48,500 nt of DNA from contig NC_135552.1 in NCBI RefSeq assembly GCF_964340395.1, positions 12,533,694-12,582,193 of the forward strand, read 5' to 3'. Origin of the DNA: Glandiceps talaboti. Its lineage: Eukaryota > Hemichordata > Enteropneusta > Spengelidae. The notes beneath the pieces are model-generated. The model was not told where the DNA came from. It ran no database searches and saw only the letters and a list, made by a program, of their open reading frames with translations. Shown here in pieces: positions 32,685 to 44,299 of this stretch. Every line of letters begins with the position of its first letter. The first letter of the stretch is position 1. A program made the translations under genes and the position numbers.

Positions 32685-32886
32685 AATTCTTGGTACCTGC
32701 AATAGCATTTTACCTCATGCTAGAGGGTCAAAATAGAACAAGGAGGTTGATTTATTCTCATGCCCGCCTATAGTAATGCATGAGAGTCACATGGAGTGGA
32801 AGCTATGGTGTCGATCAAGAAATTGAATGTTCATTATTTTTATGATGCACCTAGGTAGTAATATTCTATTTCAGGTACAGAGAATT
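32685..32886 (-). mobile_element. ~200-bp MITE, copy 2
   Basis: Reverse-oriented relative of 10063-10260. Its ends are AATTCTTGGTACCTGCAATAG and CTATTTCAGGTACAGAGAATT. Shared internal blocks are AGAGGGTCAAAATAGAACAA, GGTGTCGATCAAGAAATTGA-like sequence and TTTTTATGATGCACCTAGGT. Confidence 0.82.
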
Positions 32887-32889
32887 AAA

Positions 32890-33306
32890 GACAATATTTT
32901 TGTTGTTGTTAGTGATAGCCAAAATGATTTTAAAAAATTCTGTTTTCTTGCAACTCACTACATTGTAAAGGATGGGGAATCCAAAATTTATGGAGTCACA
33001 AGCTGTGTGTCAGGGGTATATCAAATTAGCTTAGATGACACACTGCTATGCCGTACATATGCATACATGTACATGGGTATTATTAAATGTGTTTCTTCCT
33101 TTCTAAGGTCACTGTACTGGAGATAGGCATGAGTCATTTAAGATCACTCACGGTCAACATACAGATATTTTGCTTTGCCGTCACAGATTTGAAAAATAAT
33201 TCATGTATTTCCCATTAAAAAAAATTCTGAAATGTAATCTTGGTGGTTAGTAGTCTAGAAGCTATGCGTGGCTTCGAATCTCTTCTCACTATTCAAAGCC
33301 ACTGAT
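32890..33306. other. Intronic sequence
   Basis: Mostly unassigned. At 33247-33300 a fragment of the AGTCTGGATGCC/TCGAATC interspersed family is recognisable (GTAGTCTAGAAGCTATGC, TTCGAATCTCTTCTCACTATT). Confidence 0.4.
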
Positions 33307-33608
33307 GCTGATAGCTAGACTGTCGACAGTCGCTCGCGCCTTTTTTCCATACGTTTTATCTAAACTCCGGTCCGGCGCAACACTAGTAATAGTATAATCG
33401 CAAACTGATTTCGAGGGCCGTATTGCAAAGGCCCAAGCGACTGTTGTCCCTTGCCGCGCCCTCATGCGATAACAATAGGAACATTCAGTTTGTAGACTAT
33501 GGACATTTAGGTCATAGTTCACAAAGCTTGTCAATCAAAATGAACATGGCGTAGTCACCAAGCGAGTCAACACATCGAGACGCATTGGAAAAACTTTGAT
33601 ACTCGCAC

Positions 33609-33806
33609 TTGAAAGACTTTCAGAGAAGAATTATAGATACCTATGTCTCTGGGAAAGATGTTTTCGTTAGTGTACTGACAGGAAGTGACAAGTCCATAGC
33701 CTATGAAGCCCGGGATATGAAGTCGCAGGCCTGTGGGTTATACTTCCATGCTCCGATCGTTCTCGCGATACAGCTAACAACATCTAGTCTGCAATTGTCC
33801 CAGTAG
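33609..33806 (+). pseudogene. Decayed RecQ/DEAD-like helicase N-terminal fragment
   Basis: The frame reads LKDFQRRIIDTYVSGKDVFV followed by SVLTGSDKS. A Q/F-x-R-x-x-I segment, GKDVFV and then a phosphate-loop motif is the arrangement at motif I of RecQ-type helicases (usual form GKD-x6-PTGxGKS). Here Pro is Leu and the central Gly is Asp (TGSDKS), which should abolish ATP binding. The frame is closed upstream by TGA 33597 and ends after about 65 codons, with none of the later helicase motifs. It is cargo or a remnant of the autonomous parent of the surrounding transposon. Confidence 0.5.
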
Positions 33807-33933
33807 TATCCTCATTGATACAATGATAGCTCTAATATAATCCCGTATATAAACGGCGAAGGCCCTTTTATTTGTGGTAATTTTGCTAAACAATAGGGAA
33901 GTGGTAACAACCTAGCGGCCGACCCAAAGGTTC

Positions 33934-33934
<1 letters not shown>

Positions 33935-33964
<30 letters not shown>
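33935..33964. repeat. Poly-C run (30 bases)
   Basis: Thirty consecutive C residues inside the 1.55-kb transposon. Confidence 0.97.
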
Positions 33965-34879
33965 ACATCAACAACAAAAATCACATAAAAAGAAAACATC
34001 AAGGAAAAGACACAACAAACTGTCATATCATATAGCATCGTGATAAAGATTACGTAAATTGACTCCTCAATCGGTATCTGAAATAATGGGGTACAATAGC
34101 GTTAGGTATATATAGACTCAGTACTCTGTGGAGGCACTAGTTGAAGACGTGTCGGATCGGAGCACGATCTCCGTGCCGTGGTAAATATGGAGGCACTTTT
34201 CTGTTTCAGGTAGAACGTCTACCATTTGCACATTATCTGCGCCTCACTATCAAACATTTTATACATGAATAGTATTACTATATAATATGCTAGCTGCAGT
34301 CGAGGGAAGGTAAAAAAGGTGTCCAAAACATCTGTTGCCTGACTGGAGTGTCGGTCGGAGTTGGTACAACAAGTCGACTTCCGTAGCACTCTCTCGCTCC
34401 AGTACCACTGTAACAGCTAGCTGCATGCTAAACAAGGCAATAGACTAGTGAGCATGACAATGTATCGGGCGTCGAGTTTGTCAACGACGTCATTTACGAA
34501 TGTTATAAAAACGCGCGGTTTCAAGCTTTAACAAAGAAAGATAGGAAAGGAAAAAGTACTTGATTATGACCATCAAAATGCATTTACGAGGTCAAATTTG
34601 CGCTGCAGTTTACGTGTGTTGCACGTTGAGTAACCTTACATTGAACTGTATGCAAATTATACGATAGAGTACCGCCCCATTAAATGACGTCACATCATGA
34701 ATAAGTAATAGCAAGGGAGATGCGGCAAGGGACAACAGTCGCTCGGGCCTTCGGCCCTCGACCTCGGGCCTTCGGCCCTCAATTTGCGATTAGACTAGTG
34801 TTGCGCGGGATCGGAGTTTAGATAAAACTTTGGGCAAAAAAGGCGCGAGCGACTGTCGACAGTCTAGCTGATAGCCTCT

Positions 34880-35540
34880 AGAGTAGCTAGAACGGAGACA
34901 TCAGTAAAAATAATGAAATATCGATAACAGTAAATTAAAAAATAAATCAAAATAAAATATTCCTATTTGTACAGTAAGCTTATATTTCTAAAAGGACAGT
35001 CTGATAAACAACTTCTAAAATATATAGTAATGTACTTTGTTTTTCTTACATGTATCCTTTTTAGATTGAAATATAGAAATGTACAAAATTAAATGGATTA
35101 TTCAAAGTAGGGTTCTTCTTTGAATTCTCTGAATCTTATCAACAGAATTACTCTACCCTGATAAATTCATTTAAAATATGACTTCTTTCCAGATATACAT
35201 GTAGGTTGCATGGAGATCTAAGCAATACACCCTTACATTATTTTGTAATTAGAAATACAACTATCTATATTCAGTATGTTTTCTAAGGTTTGGGAACCAT
35301 GGTAACAGAATTGAGAAATCCTGTAAAATTTGCCAAGCGTGCATACAATGTACATACATTCATCGTACTGTGTGATTTTAGAAAGTAACCATTGAAGGTA
35401 AAACACCTGGGTGACAAAGATTTTACCTGTTCACCACTGATAACAGAAACACTGCATATATCAGAGTATGAACCACATGATATTAAAATAAAGAAAAATT
35501 ATTATGAAATGTCAAAATGAAAAATGTACATTAATACTTG
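34880..35540. other. Intronic sequence, no feature recognised
   Basis: AT-rich intron. Nothing supported. Confidence 0.5.
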
Positions 35541-35579
<39 letters not shown>

Positions 35580-35599
35580 TTCATTCATTTATTTATTTA
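35541..35599. repeat. (ATTT)n microsatellite
   Basis: Tandem TTAT/ATTT units, with TCATTC interruptions near 35581. Confidence 0.95.
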
Positions 35600-36235
35600 A
35601 TGGAAGACGAGCTGGAACAAGTCCCATTTACAGGCTCCTAAAATGAAAAACTAGAGAAAACCCCACACAAACATGTCAAACAAAACTAAAAAAAAATGCA
35701 CTTTAACACATTACAAGGCATAAAATATAAGATCAATCTTGAGATGACGTTGACAGTCTTACAAAAATGTTAGTGTTTGTTCTACAAATGTGAAATTCAT
35801 ATAGCATCATGAGGTGTTCCTTGTATACACAATGTACATCTACCTCTTCTATTATATCCTAATATTGCTCAGCTATCTAAATGACAGATATGTTAAGTAT
35901 TTGTAATGTAAATTGTAATTATAATTTGCTAGCAAAAATAGCTTGCTGAAATAGATCTATAATTTATTTCATGAAATTATCCAGACATTGTCAAATACAG
36001 ACTGATAAATGTGTTAATGGTTACTCAGACATTCTTTACTAGATCATCTTGATCCTTTTCAGACAAATACATCATACGTATACATGCGATGGTTCATTAG
36101 ATGAATAATTAACCATACCAATTATTGACTATGACATTTGTGGGAGCCAATGATTAGTGTGTTATCATGCTTGAAATATGTTGATACACACATAGCTGCA
36201 ATCAACCATAGTGGTCATAACTAGTCTAGTTTCTA

Positions 36236-37145
36236 TATGGTATTGTTATGATTTACACCTCCAGTCACATTTAATAGTTAGATATCACATTGGCATCCAG
36301 ACTCCCTAGGAATGTATTCATTTTAACACACTTTGGTCTATCCATGGTAGTTGACACTTGCCCTGCTGTCCTCGGGGGGGGGGGGGGTACTATACCAGTA
36401 CTGGCCACACTCCTACCAGAGCTGGCCACTGGTACCGCCCCGTGGCTGTCCTCAGCACCTGATATAGTTAGTTCTCCTGCAGAAACAAAGAGTTAGTGAA
36501 AACCCTTGACGCTACAAATGATGTAGTGACTGTGTTACAAACAAACATTACATACATTTTTATGTTTATTATTTCCAGTATTTAGTCTGGATGTCAACGT
36601 ATCTCAACGTGGTCTGAGATCTTAAAGATTTGATGAAGGATTAGTATTGTGTTGGATATAACAGTAGATTTGTGAAGCCCTACATAATGTAGTGTGGAGT
36701 CCACCATGCTGTGCAATGTACATGGAATGAGTATAGATTACAGGTTATGTCAAGCATGCAGCTACCTAGGCTATAGGTTGTATTATGACAACTTAGATAT
36801 TCGATTCTGAATATATTGATGTATGAATTATGATTATTTATTTTATTCAATCCATCGTGTGATCTCTGACACACACCTCCAAGGCAGCTGCATGGTTGGC
36901 ATACAAATGTAATATGTAATCCATACTCATTTCAAATACTATACAGTATAGTAAATTCCATATTATTTTACTGAAACCCCAGGTAGCTGCATGGTTGACA
37001 TAGCATAAAACCCATACATGTGCTCACATTAGACAACCCCTAGGTTGCTGCATGGTGGCCATAATAGTCTGGATGCCAATGTGGTATCGAATCATCTCTA
37101 ACCTGACAGATCTTTAGATTTGATGAAGGATAGCACTACTAGGTT
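36236..37145. repeat. Cluster of short interspersed copies of the AGTCTGGATGCC family
   Basis: Motif AGTCTGGATGCCAATGTGG or its complement occurs at 36285-36303 (minus), 36585 and 37068 (plus). The plus copies are followed 50-60 bp later by AGATCTTNAAAGATTTGATG or a similar block and end in GGATAGCACTA. Other members are at 16303-16322 (minus), 38754 and 46196 (plus). The segment GTTATGATTTACACCTCCA is shared by 16267 and 36246. Probably one old SINE- or MITE-like family. Confidence 0.5.
36374..36387. repeat. Poly-G run
   Basis: Fourteen consecutive G residues. Confidence 0.93.
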
Positions 37146-37149
37146 GGTA

Positions 37150-38750
37150 ATATCGTATAGCCTGCATAGTGAATTCCACATTTTACATATATGTGAACTT
37201 TGGGGTTTCTAAATTGCTAAACCCTATCTAAATCTTTGTTGGCTTTTCAGTGCGAATGAATGCATGTACCTAGACTGGAATGTATGCATGTATTGCTAGA
37301 TACTTGATACTTTTCATACTGTAAAGCAGAACAGCATAGATTCCAGGTTTATTGTTGTTCCACCTATAGAGGACAGTACAGTTAGATTATATATAGCCAA
37401 GAATCCAGTAATGTGGAAATTTTGTTCTTGTTTTCCCATACCACACCTGGCATTTTGCTACGACCTATGGCTTTTAAATGAAGCTGCGGCATGAAAACAG
37501 GCAACAATTCTTATTACCGAGTTAGTAGTCCTGGTGAGGGAGGACATAGTGTCCCCAGGTGACTAGAACTGACTTGGAGCGTGAAGTGTACAATGTATTA
37601 AAACATGATTACCATATTCAAAGTCACTGCAGGAAATCGTAATCTAATTGTAGGTTTGAATATATGACCAATATAGCGATATACTAGGCGTGGTAGGGGA
37701 AAACAAGAGCAAAATACCCACATCTAGGCTAGCTGATATAGAAACAGTTGATTAGCATGTGACTAGTACCTGTGTCAATATTGACACTATCGGTATATAT
37801 GTATGATGTGTACTATCTTGTGTTGAGGTTGGGATCTCTGTTAAAGTTCATCCAAAATGACAAAACCGTACTTATCAGCTCAGAATCAACAATTAGGGCA
37901 CCTTTTCACCTACTTTCTAGCATACATAATGTATATGTGTAGTTTGTATCTATGCTGGCCTGTTGAGAATATCTGATAACTGATAATGCTGTGACATCTG
38001 GTTTGACCTGTAATTCCCCTAGTACATGCAAAGCTACGCAAGAGGTGTAGGTGCAAAGGTAAATGTTATACATCACTGATATTCCATTATATTGACGTGA
38101 CTTAAAACAAATCCGTACAGCTCAGAAACTTGGCTATCTGACTTGACACACTGGCTTGACAGTATAGCTCAGAAACTTACCTATCTGAATTGAAATACTG
38201 ACAAATGACGTCAAGCTGAACAACCAAGTCTCTAGCCTAGAATCCGGCCATGTGGGATTTAGCTCTCACTTTCCCCTAGGGAAAAGTGATAGAATCCCCA
38301 CACAATTGGATTTCCAGACTACCAAATCTCTTGACTAACAAATCCAAACTTTTGACCATGCTCCATTTCAAAATAATCTTAAATTTCTATCTGGGTGAGT
38401 CCAGCCACCAAGCTAATAGATACCTTCATCATGTAACTTCATGGCATCCAAAGCATGTCAACTTCAATGCTTTCCTTCTCTAGATTCTGGGGTAACAAAT
38501 ACCATACCTGTATAGTTTTGACCTTGGATTAATCTCACATACCAATAGCATAAACAAGGTGAAAACCAAACAGTAGTTAGGTTGAAAGTCAACAATAGTG
38601 ATGTTTGCAATTTCCATTGACTTTTGGTATGGTATCATGTTGAACATATATGTGTTTATAAATAGCAAGCCATATGCACTGACACAGTAGTCAGGATGCC
38701 ATGGTAAGTGAAGGTGATACCATATCAATATCTCTCTGCCAGACAACTGA
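37150..38750. other. Intronic sequence, no gene recognised
   Basis: Scattered repeat fragments (for example two copies of CAGCTCAGAAACTT near 38118 and 38163). No exon recognised. Confidence 0.45.
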
Positions 38751-38825
38751 TTTTCTAGTCTGGATGCCAAAGTAAATGGTAATGATACTGTATAGGAACT
38801 AGACTATGGACTTTCACACTTTCAT

Positions 38826-39010
38826 TTTAATCCTAAATCAAAGAGGGCTTTTTAAAGGCCAAGGTTTCAATCCTAGGTTCTCACATTAGTGTTACTTATC
38901 AGTTGAGCCATAAGGATTATATAGGATAATTCCTTGTTCTAGACCAACTTTTTCTACAGTTCTGTCAGCTGTCTTTAACACCTAACTTTTATTCTATAAA
39001 TCCAAACTTG
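38826..39010. repeat. Dispersed repeat, copy 2 (partner at 24034)
   Basis: See 24034-24240. The same ordered landmarks occur in the same orientation. Confidence 0.5.
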
Positions 39011-39047
39011 ACCCAGCCCTTTTAAGTGATAGTCATTAAAGTCAGGG

Positions 39048-39359
39048 TAGACTCTCTCAGCAGTCCTCGGGAGCATTGCTGTAAGCTGTTTTGTATGTAC
39101 CAATATCTACCGAATAATTGTACTAGAATATCCTTGTACTGTAGGCCATCATAGACTACATAGGACTAATCATTTGTTGACATGTTACTGCAACTCCATG
39201 TTCTTGTGATGCCCCGAGCATCACAGTAACACATCAACAAATGATTAGCCCTATGTATGTAGTCAATGAGGGCCCACAGTACAATTATGCAGTAGATATC
39301 GGTACATACAAAACAGCCCTTTTAGCAATGCGGTGCTCCGAGGACTGTGAGAAAGTCTA
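39048..39359. mobile_element. 312-bp foldback MITE with 9-bp target duplication, copy 1
   Basis: The left end TAGACTCTCTCAGCAGTCCT pairs with the right end (reverse reading TAGACTTTCTCACAGTCCTC), and the inner arms pair over most of the length (TTTTGTATGTACC, CTACATAGG, CATTTGTTGA). The flanks carry AAGTCAGGG twice (39039-39047 and 39360-39368). A second member is at 46709-47010. Confidence 0.92.
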
Positions 39360-40026
39360 AAGTCAGGGTTGTAACTGAAATCTCTCCATCTTTGTACAAC
39401 AGCTGTTCATTAATCAAAGTAATCACTTTGAAATTCCTACACTTCAATTACGAAGAGACATTGATGAAATAGCTAACAGGTAAAAGCGTAATTACTTTCA
39501 TTCCCGTGTTAATAGCTGTGTAATTGACTATTGTACGTGAATTAATTCATGCATACATGTATTAGAAGAGGCCTAGCAAAGATATTAATTTTCCTTTTGT
39601 TAGTAAAATTGTTGAGATTCTCAACTGTTTGCATTGAAAGTGTAGTGATAAATGAAAATCATGTGTTCCCATGGAAACACATGTTGTACACGTATTTACG
39701 TGTCCAGGAATTAGTTTCGGTAAAATAGACTCTTTTCTTTTTCATAGAAATTCAAACATGTTACTAGGTTTGAAAATTGTCACCGTTTCCTGTAATTTCC
39801 AGCCAAATGTTGTGTATAATGTTAGTATTGCAGGGTGCATTATTTTCAAACAATTTTGTTTTCTCTGAAAACAAGAGGAAGTTTAAGATTTGATTTAATT
39901 AGAGGTGCATATTTGAAGTGGGAGGGTGTGTGTCACAACAGAGTAGGGAGAGGGTCAACAGAGTGGAGGGGTGTCACCACAGTGGTGAGGGATGTCACAA
40001 GGGAGGGGATGGAGTGTCACAAGAGT

Positions 40027-40039
40027 GGGGGGGGGGGGG
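40027..40039. repeat. Poly-G run within a G-rich imperfect repeat
   Basis: Thirteen consecutive G residues. The preceding 39920-40026 is a G-rich minisatellite-like stretch with repeated GTGTCAC(A)A(C/G) about every 25 bases. Confidence 0.8.
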
Positions 40040-40124
40040 TTCACAAGAGGGCAATGTTGTCAGCAATAGATATCATATACATGTACATGTACCTGGACAT
40101 GTATATACATGTAGTGTGAATTGT

Positions 40125-40270
40125 TTTTTGATGTCTTGTAACCGTTTATCTTGTTTGTTTTTGCTTTGAACTATTGTCTTCTTTTTTTCTTTTCATTTGT
40201 GATGTGTAGATGTTTTGTCTGCCAAACCGAATTGCCCATTTGGGATAAATAAAGTTATTGAATTGAATTG
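40125..40270 (+). mobile_element. 3' tail of a non-LTR retrotransposon
   Basis: AATTGCCCATTTGGGATAAA then TAAAGTTATTGAATTGAATTG is the typical ending of L2/CR1-like LINEs in invertebrates: a small hairpin, an AATAAA-like string and short tandem TTGAA repeats. Only the 3' end is present and no reverse transcriptase is visible. Call rests on recalled family style. Confidence 0.55.
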
Positions 40271-40279
40271 ATATTTGAT

Positions 40280-40985
40280 ATATTTGTAGACCACACAACT
40301 TGTCTGATACTAATGCAGCACCATAACAATTGAAGTACAAGTACAGCTACCTGGTAAATTGAACGAATGAACAAAAACACATGTATAATGTACAATACAT
40401 ATAGTAGAAAAGAAACCCATTATTCAATCATCCATGTTGAACATGGCCACCTGTGTTTGCCATCAATTCATTGTGTATACTGACATATAGATTATTGATA
40501 GATATATACTGTATGTATAAAAAAATGTATATTGACAAAAACTGTCAAGTCAGAAGAACAGAGCAGATGTCATTATTTGTGCCATGAGCAGGGTTTTCAG
40601 GAGAACTAGCCTTCATCTTTTTCCTTGAAATCTCAGCTGGCAGAAATGCTATCACAACCAACTCTTGACAGCTGTTGCCTTTTAATGAAAGCACTGCATG
40701 ATTAGAATGTTTCAATAGTTTGTGTTATGCAAATGTATCTATATATTTATTTGTCTCTTGTCCTCTGTGTTCATTATCGTAACAATAACATTCCCAAATG
40801 TATTGTTATACTATGTATATATATTATACCTGTAACAATAGCATTCATAGACATGTATTGTAAAAAACAATATCATCAAAGCTACTGATATGTGATTGAT
40901 TCAGCATCTTAGTTACACAACCTGCAACATAGTATGATGATAGACAGTGGGGAGGGGAGATGAAAGCTGATCTGTGCAAAGGTTT
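40280..40985. other. Intronic sequence, no feature recognised
   Basis: AT-rich. A pair of AACAATA...ATTC...AAATGTATTGT-like segments near 40785 and 40836 is a minor duplication. Confidence 0.45.
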
Positions 40986-40990
40986 AGTCT

Positions 40991-41136
40991 AAGTTAATGG
41001 GTTTAACTTTGTATTGCACCGAAATTTAATTAGTTTACCAAAGCTTTTGCCAGGTATCCACCATGGCTTTGTCAGTGTTTTCTTTGGTAAGCTAATTACA
41101 TTTTGGTGCAATACTGGAAGTTAAACCTATTAACTT
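40991..41136. mobile_element. ~146-bp foldback element
   Basis: AAGTTAATGGGTTTAAC...TATTGCACC...TAGTTTACCAAAG on the left pairs with CTTTGGTAAGCTAATTA...GGTGCAATA...GTTAAACCTATTAACTT on the right, around a loop near 41060. No clear target duplication. Confidence 0.8.
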
Positions 41137-41166
41137 AACCTGCAACTTAAATAAGACTGTGACAAC

Positions 41167-41356
41167 TCACCTTTGACCTGAAGATTACTTAGATATTAAT
41201 CAATGGACAAGACCAGTCATCCACAAAAGATTTATATTTGACCTTTGACCTATGGATTCAATGGATAAGACAATTCAAGAAAACTATACTCATTCTTGAC
41301 CTTTGACATGTGGATTCAATGACAAGACAACTAGATTCATATTTGACCCTTCACCT
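41167..41356 (-). promoter_or_regulatory. Four DR1-like nuclear-receptor motifs in a diverged tandem repeat
   Basis: TGACCTTTGACCT at 41239-41251 is a perfect DR1 (two AGGTCA with one base between, on the minus strand). Near matches are at 41167 (TCACCTTTGACCT), 41297 (TGACCTTTGACAT) and 41344 (TGACCCTTCACCT). The motifs repeat every 47-72 bp with GATTCAATG/GACAAGAC segments between, so they ride on a local tandem repeat. They lie about 1.4 kb upstream of COBL-like exon 2. Enhancer activity is conjecture. Confidence 0.35.
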
Positions 41357-41920
41357 TTACATTACCATAACACCGGATATAAGGACAATTCAAAGAAACT
41401 TCTGTAGATGATTTTATTCTTGATATTGATAATATAAACATACAGTTATATGTAATGTATTTCTATAACAAATCTGGAGCTTTCCTCTTCATCATCCTGT
41501 ACACGCCCACGTTTCAAAGAAGTTAACAACTGTATGGAGCAAGGGATCACATTTAGTGTATTTTTAATGTTACATACTATTTAATATCTCCTAATTAGTA
41601 TTTGATTCTCTGTATTTTGTGTATCAATCAGTACATGTTGTGAATTGATCTATGTAATATCCAGGCATACCCTAATAATACAAAACAAAAATGAAGGTTT
41701 AAAGATCGTTAAACATGTACAGGATGTTAAATATATTTCCTAAATATTTGTGATTGAATGTTTGAAAATCCAAAGTGATATGCTCAAGTTATGTCATTGT
41801 CTGACTGCACGAGAGTCTAACTTCCCATGACAAACATTCAATACCCACAAGGCATAGCAACATCTGTCTAAGGTCATTTACCTCAGATTGGTATCTGCGT
41901 GGGAAACCCCCTCCCCCCAT

Positions 41921-41980
41921 AAAAAAATATAAAAATAATAATAATAATAAATAAAAATAAATAAATAAAAATAAATTAAT
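41921..41980. repeat. (AAT/AAAT)n microsatellite
   Basis: A-rich tri- and tetranucleotide repeats. Confidence 0.9.
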
Positions 41981-42694
41981 TTAGAAATACTGTCAAATAC
42001 TTTATTTTCAAGAGATTACATATTCACTGAAAAGAGAAATTGTCTGTATTGAGCTATTTTTAGGAAGGTGTGTATGTGAATAAAAAGGATTTTCAATGAA
42101 TTTTATTTTAGTGGAAAACCACACCATTGAAAGCAGTTAAAATAATTTCCCAGCTAAAATTTAGTATTTCACAGTACCTGGGAACGCAGGTAGATTTCAC
42201 CTACTGTATGCCATTGGGATAGATAACAAAAAACCCCCAGAAAATCTAAAAAAGGAAAAAAACATCGCTTTGTTTGGTTAATGACTTCCCATCAACAATG
42301 TGTGATCATGCTTCGTGGCATGTGAATGCTGAAGGCTGCACACACTGTCTATTACCTGACCACCATTCAAATCTTGTGTAATATTTCATAACATGTTGAT
42401 AATCTAGTACTCTTTTCAAACACCTGATTGTGCCAATGATATTGACTTGCCTACACACAAAGAACTTGCCCACCTTAATCTCATATGTAATAAGTGAATG
42501 TATGTGGGGGATAATGATCAAATTATAAGACGATTTCTAGGTTTATCATATAATTTTCTCCACTTCTGCACATTCAGGTATTTTGTTTTAGCACTTGTGA
42601 GAGACTTTTCAGTGTCGCGGGTGTGTCTTCACTACACAATGTTGTATTTCTTATGCCTGTGTTTTATAGCTGTTCTGTACTGGTTGTGTTTTAG

Positions 42695-42844
42695 GTCAAC
42701 AATGGAAAACAAAGATCTGACTACTGGTAATGGGTCGGCACCTGCCATGGAAGACATGGAAAACCCTAACGTTGTTGACGGAATGATTGCTCTTACTGTC
42801 ACTCTGCCTGGAGGTAAAGAAGTCACTGCAACGGTAGATGCCAG
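42695..42844 (+). CDS. COBL-like (cordon-bleu family) gene, second coding exon, start of the Cobl ubiquitin-like domain
   Basis: Acceptor GTGTTTTAG (AG 42693-42694) and donor CCAG|GTATGA bound a 150-nt exon. It reads (M)STMENKDLTTGNGSAPAM and on through EDMENPNVVDGM to IALTVTLPGGKEVTATVDA plus two bases. The L-x-V-x-LPGG...TTV block matches, as I recall, the first strand of the N-terminal domain of COBL and COBLL1 (LSVVLPG...STTVHGSKP), including the acidic lead-in and the position where the family's conserved M-M-D-L-L helix would follow in the next exon. Cordon-bleu proteins nucleate actin through C-terminal WH2 domains, which would lie beyond the window. Codon use and the clean splice sites support a real exon. 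An internal ATG (42702) could also initiate. Confidence 0.65.
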
Positions 42845-44290
42845 GTATGACATGATATGATTATTTTTTTGGTTTCAAAGTACACTGCTGGTTTTGAATC
42901 ATTCTTGAATTTGAATTCACCCAGCTATTCTGACTCCTGTGATAAAATACCATGATTGCATGACGTGGCTTCAATGCATCCATATTGAATTGTTGTCTGC
43001 AAAGTAAGACTTCCATTAGCCATGGTATGAGGCTGCTAATGATGTCATCTGACACTGTGTCACCAGTAAGAATGTATTCCTATTTTCTGACTGACACTTC
43101 AATTCGTTCTGTGAGGCATGTGTGAAGAAGATATACTCAAGATCAACCCAGTGAAGTACGAAGCATGAAGTCCGAGCAATCTACCCATTACATGGTGTTA
43201 TCAACAATTTTGTATAATTTCTTTGCTCTTTATTTTTATTCAGTCATTTATAAGCTTTTCACTACGGTATTGGGTATTTTGTGTAAAACTTAATATTGTA
43301 ATGTTCCACATGATCAAAACAGTACCTCACTGCCAGATAATCATTTAGTAGGTTTGCACTTGACAGTGACACTTTTAAGCCACCTTAGGGTCAACTCTGG
43401 TCTTAACCTGACTTAAAAAAATTAATGTGAACCATTTTAGCCTGCTCAGAGTCAGGCTAGGTTAGTCCCAGTGTGAAAGGGTGGTATTAGTTGGGGATCG
43501 GTTTAAGCAGGCTTAAACTTATAAGTGTGAATGCATGTGGGTTGACTCTAGTCCCAGTTGATGCCACAGTGTTTTGCAATCAGTTTTCCAATTAAGTGAT
43601 AATGTTAGTCGAATCTAAGACAGGTAGCACCTTTAACCAACCCCAATCTGAACACAAACCAAAAACCAGTTTATCAGTTTTACGACTTGAGCCCACCCAG
43701 TTCAGGTACCCATAATATGATCTAAAAACATAGTAATACTACTAACAGTACAATGTATATGATCATTGAATGACTCAGACTGACATACATGGTTAAAGTC
43801 ATCACTTAGTTCTCATTGTCCAATTTTGCTCTCATTTTTATTGCAATATAATCTTGGTGAAAATGATATTTCATGCAGACACTCAGCACAGTACAATATA
43901 AAATTGCCTTCTTACAAATTTGAACTCACTAATATAGATTTGAAATTTCATACTGATCATTCCATGATAAATGATTGTTGGTGATCTCGGTTGACATGTC
44001 ATTCTACATTGGAAGAAGCTGGTACTAAAATGATCGCCCTTTCAAAATGTCATTTTCTGTTTCATATCGTTCTAACCTTTCAAAGTTCTGATTGTGCTGG
44101 GTAATTTGAAACTGTCTGTGATACATATTGTATGTTGAGATCCATCCATTATTTATGATTTCTGTGTGAACTCAATTAAACTTTCTCTTTTTGAGATAAT
44201 TGTCACTTAGATTTAACAATGAGACACTGCAAATAATGGATGTTATAACAAGCCCAAAATAGCTGGCAAAAAATAACTAGCCTGTCTACT
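42845..44290. other. COBL-like intron 2, proximal part
   Basis: No further coding exon recognised. At 43380-43570 AGTGTGAA and GACTAGAGTCAACCC-like pieces recur in both orientations, which may be a degraded repeat. Confidence 0.45.
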
Positions 44291-44299
44291 GTGTTGTTG

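Larger units (their letters stand above)
33316..34866. mobile_element. 1.55-kb TIR DNA transposon with 9-bp target duplication
   Basis: The terminal inverted repeats extend about 150 bp. The first 25 bases are identical at both ends (TAGACTGTCGACAGTCGCTC and on), and further blocks match in order (TTTTATCTAAACTCCG, GCGCAACACTAGT, GCGACTGTTGTCCCTTGCCG). The flanks carry a perfect 9-bp duplication, GCTGATAGC (33307-33315 and 34867-34875). Inside are a helicase-like fragment (33609-33806) and a 30-base poly-C run. No transposase was recognised, so the copy is non-autonomous. Superfamily is uncertain: 9-bp duplications fit MULE or Merlin, and the RecQ-like cargo is notable. Confidence 0.9.

Noticed and set aside
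32827-33126. 99-codon open frame
   Set aside because: Its first part is the MITE at 32685-32886, and the rest has no homology or splice support.
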